A stretch of DNA of 64,000 nt from the NCBI RefSeq assembly GCF_004087835.1, contig NZ_CP035119.1, positions 930,001 to 994,000 on the forward strand. The letters are read 5' to 3'. Below the pieces are notes generated by a model. It ran no database searches. It was not told where the DNA came from and saw nothing but the letters and a program-made list of their open reading frames with translations. The position numbers were made by a program, and so were the translations under genes. This document shows, one piece after another, positions 62,162 through 64,000 of this stretch; position 1 is the first letter of the stretch, and every line of letters starts with the position of its first letter. Origin of the DNA: Halorussus pelagicus. Lineage in GTDB: Archaea > Halobacteriota > Halobacteria > Halobacteriales > Haladaptataceae.

Positions 62162-62611
62162 CTACTCGCCGTCGTCAACCTCGGTGACGTTCCACTCGTC
62201 TCCGACGGTATCGGTGTTAGTGGCCTCAACGAGGACGACGGACTCGATTTCGACGGTTTCGTCGTACAGGTCGACGACGGCTGCGGTATCGGGGTTCTCG
62301 CCCGGTGCCGAAGCGTCCAAGTGAACCCGTCCGTCGGGGGTAACGCCGTGGACTTCGAGCGCGAGTTCGTCGGCGTCACCGAATCTGGAACGGAGTTCGT
62401 CTATCGCCTCCCCGTCGTTCGAGACGAGCGTGCGAACCGTCTCGCGCTCGTCGGGGGTCAGCTTACCGTCTTCATCGACTATCTCGACGCCGTCGTGCTG
62501 TACTTTCGCGTCTGTCCGAGCGTCTGTCCCCACGTCCGCGGCGACGACGGACCCGGCAACGAGGGCCATCGTGACCGCAAACACGGAGAGCATCAGGGCA
62601 TTGCGTTGCAT
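62162..62611 (-). CDS. secreted hypothetical protein with Sec signal
   Basis: This 149-residue protein has signal MQRNALMLSVFAVTMALVAG, probably cleaved near SVVAAD. The mature part is acidic with EDGKLTPDERETVRTLVSND and LALEVHGVTPDGRVHLDASA. The first of these resembles an EF-hand-like or Asp-rich loop, but the Asp spacing is insufficient to call calcium binding. It sits in a local group with a membrane-anchored regulator and the partial gene at the window end. Confidence 0.7.
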   Translation of the reverse strand: MQRNALMLSVFAVTMALVAGSVVAADVGTDARTDAKVQHDGVEIVDEDGKLTPDERETVRTLVSNDGEAIDELRSRFGDADELALEVHGVTPDGRVHLDASAPGENPDTAAVVDLYDETVEIESVVLVEATNTDTVGDEWNVTEVDDGE

Positions 62612-62730
62612 GTGTAATCACTCGACGACGGTCCGAGCGAGACGACCGCGGCTTCCACCGGGGCCTCACCGGACCGCGACGGGTATACGTTGGGTGAAAG
62701 ACCACATAGATTCCCGTTGGAAAAGAGCGC

Positions 62731-62746
62731 GAAACCGGTTCGAAAC
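62731..62746 (+). repeat. 16-base operator-like repeat, copy 1
   Basis: GAAACCGGTTCGAAAC lies just 3' of the winged-helix gene and about 120 bases upstream of the secreted-protein gene. An exact inverted copy is at 63434-63449. Confidence 0.55.
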
Positions 62747-62767
62747 CCGCGTTTAGCGGTGTTTCAC

Positions 62768-63355
62768 CTACAGAAGGACGATAACGTTCCCCATACCGCG
62801 TCGCTTCCGCTCGACGAGATTCTTACTCTCTAAGTTGTCCAGTGTCCGACTGACCGTCGCCTTCGAGAACTCGGTCTGCTCGACAATTTCGCTCTGCGGA
62901 CGGACGCCCTCGGCTTCTAACACCGCCTCGTACACCTCGCGCTCGTTGTTTGCGAGTCGTTCGGCAGTCGCTTCCCACTCGTCGAGGCGGGCCTCCGCTG
63001 GTTCAGCGTCCGCGCGCGACATCACTGCTGCACCGCCCGCGGTAAAGGTAGAAGTCGGCCGCGTCGGCGGGGACCGCGATTCGGTGTCCACCTCCTCGTC
63101 AGTGGTCTCGGTCACCGTCCGGCGTTCCACGACTAAGTACGTCCCGCTGATACCGAGAAGAAACGCCGCACCTGCGAGGACGAGAACATCTTGATACGTG
63201 AACACGCCCGCTATCTCGGATATCTCGGTCGTGTTTCCGTCGATAGAGACCATCACCGGAGACGGATTGACGAGTTGAGTCGTGAGAACAAACGACGAGA
63301 CGACGGCGACGACTGCCGCAAGTAGGCGTCGCCTTCGGAACGTTCGCAAGTCCAT
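62768..63355 (-). CDS. membrane-anchored winged-helix transcriptional regulator
   Basis: This 195-residue protein has two hydrophobic segments (LLAAVVAVVSSFVLTTQLV and YQDVLVLAGAAFLLGISGTYL), then an acidic linker and a C-terminal winged helix. The last is AERLANNEREVYEAVLEAEG, QSEIVEQTEFSKATVSRTLD and NLESKNLVERKRRGMGNVIV. It resembles haloarchaeal MarR/IclR-like membrane regulators. TTATAATA at 63379-63386 supplies a leaderless promoter. It lies between two copies of a 16-base repeat that may be its binding site. Confidence 0.88.
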   Translation of the reverse strand: MDLRTFRRRRLLAAVVAVVSSFVLTTQLVNPSPVMVSIDGNTTEISEIAGVFTYQDVLVLAGAAFLLGISGTYLVVERRTVTETTDEEVDTESRSPPTRPTSTFTAGGAAVMSRADAEPAEARLDEWEATAERLANNEREVYEAVLEAEGVRPQSEIVEQTEFSKATVSRTLDNLESKNLVERKRRGMGNVIVLL

Positions 63356-63378
63356 ATCGAACCGTCAGTCGTTAAACG

Positions 63379-63386
63379 TTATAATA
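63379..63386 (-). promoter_or_regulatory. TATA box for membrane-anchored regulator gene
   Basis: TTATAATA is centred about 27 bases before the ATG at 63355, matching a leaderless promoter. Confidence 0.5.
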
Positions 63387-63433
63387 TCCGCTATCCTTTA
63401 GAGTGAAAAAGAAACGAAACGCGTTGCAAACCC

Positions 63434-63466
63434 GTTTCGAACCGGTTTCACCGGAAACGCATATCT
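63434..63466 (+). promoter_or_regulatory. operator-like repeat copy 2 and promoter of the terminal gene
   Basis: GTTTCGAACCGGTTTC (63434-63449) is the exact inverted copy of 62731-62746. It overlaps an imperfect palindrome, GTTTC-ACCG-GAAAC (63445-63458). CATATCT (63460-63466) lies 27 bases before ATG 63490, so a protein bound here would sit over the promoter of the gene that follows. Confidence 0.5.
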
Positions 63467-63489
63467 GGCCTTTCACACAATGTAGAGCT

Positions 63490-64000
63490 ATGATTGATAC
63501 AAGCCAACTCCCGGTCGTCGTGGGGTTGGCAGTTCTCGGCGTCGGACTCGCGGGACTCGGAACCGCAATCGGCGTTCCCAGTCCGACCGCGGACGGTCCC
63601 GCCTCCGAGTTCGCGTTCGAGGGTCAAAACCTCACCTACTCCGACGGTGAGACGGAGGTGGAGATAGTCAACGGTACGTCTCGGGTCGAGACCGTCGAGT
63701 TCGAGTATACCACGGACGGGGTCGAGGTGGCAGTAGACGAGCAGCGTCCGCTCTCGGAGTCCGAGCGCAATCGGGCGCGGGAGATCGCACTCGAAAACGA
63801 AACCGTCCGGCAACGCCTCGACGACCTCGGTGACGGCGAGTACGTGACCACTGTTGACCCGGTTCGGAAGGTGAGCGCGACTGCGAGCGTGAGCGTCAAC
63901 GACGCGACGCCCGCCAACGAAACGGTCAAAACCGACGGGAACGTGACGGCCTTCACTGTCAGCTACGACGAGAAAAGCGACGCCGTGGTCGCCGACCGGG
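63490..64000 (+). CDS. secreted or membrane-anchored hypothetical protein (3' end outside window)
   Basis: The frame begins MIDTSQLPVVVGLAVLGVGL and stays open to the last base (about 170 residues visible). The first 30 residues form one hydrophobic helix usable as a signal or anchor. The rest is acidic, with VEIVNGTSRVETVEFEYTTD, LSESERNRAREIALENETVR and VSATASVSVNDATPANETV. Several N-x-S/T sites (NGT, NLT, NVT, NET) could be N-glycosylated. The function is unknown. Confidence 0.7.
   Translation, partial: MIDTSQLPVVVGLAVLGVGLAGLGTAIGVPSPTADGPASEFAFEGQNLTYSDGETEVEIVNGTSRVETVEFEYTTDGVEVAVDEQRPLSESERNRAREIALENETVRQRLDDLGDGEYVTTVDPVRKVSATASVSVNDATPANETVKTDGNVTAFTVSYDEKSDAVVADR

Overview
This window is chromosomal DNA of a haloarchaeon (class Halobacteria). 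The evidence is high GC, acidic proteins, Tat signals, archaeal TATA-like boxes about 27 bases before start codons, and archaeal information genes (aIF2 gamma, aIF5B, Rpo7, Spt4, S24e, S27ae, Nob1, Pus10, a Kae1-Bud32 fusion). The genus cannot be fixed from sequence alone. No rRNA, tRNA, CRISPR array or insertion sequence was recognised.

Bases 1-22300 form a surface-glycan cluster. It has an initiating sugar-phosphate transferase, two GT4 glycosyltransferases, two nucleotide-sugar dehydrogenases, an SDR epimerase/dehydratase, WecB, a Wzy-like polymerase, a Wzx-type flippase and a methyltransferase. Glycan-acting enzymes are mixed in: a sulfatase-like protein without the formylglycine residue, a heparinase II/III-like protein, an alpha/alpha-toroid protein and a GH92 lipoprotein. 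GlmS, GlmU and a UppP-like phosphatase follow at 24.4-28.4 kb. Together GlmS, GlmU, WecB and the second dehydrogenase outline a route to UDP-ManNAcA. Between the cluster and glmS lies a decayed second glmS copy, preceded by the last 26 or so codons of a second glmU. The polymerase and methyltransferase region (14.9-17.4 kb) is visibly AT-richer.

Bases 28.4-46.8 kb are mostly core genes: rdgB, a pyruvoyl arginine decarboxylase, infB, a PRC-barrel gene, nob1, pgi, secF-secD, rnhB, a MATE transporter and pus10, interleaved with haloarchaeal hypotheticals and several genes under 60 codons.

Downstream of pus10, at 46.9-47.7 kb, an AT-rich promoter region precedes an open frame for a Gly/Ala-rich peptide with eight cysteines. 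It resembles the mature halocin C8 type of antimicrobial peptide. The frame is one base out of phase with a well-placed ATG, and a four-helix membrane protein follows on the same strand. This is the most novel locus in the window.

Bases 50.0-55.3 kb hold a conserved information-processing block: aIF2 gamma, PIN protein, Rpo7, Spt4, dephospho-CoA kinase, S24e, S27ae and Kae1-Bud32. The remainder has an AEC transporter, a 7TM histidine kinase with degenerate ATP-site motifs, an acyltransferase, a chlorite-dismutase/ABM fusion divergent from a PadR regulator, two secreted proteins, and a membrane-anchored winged-helix regulator flanked by a 16-base inverted repeat.
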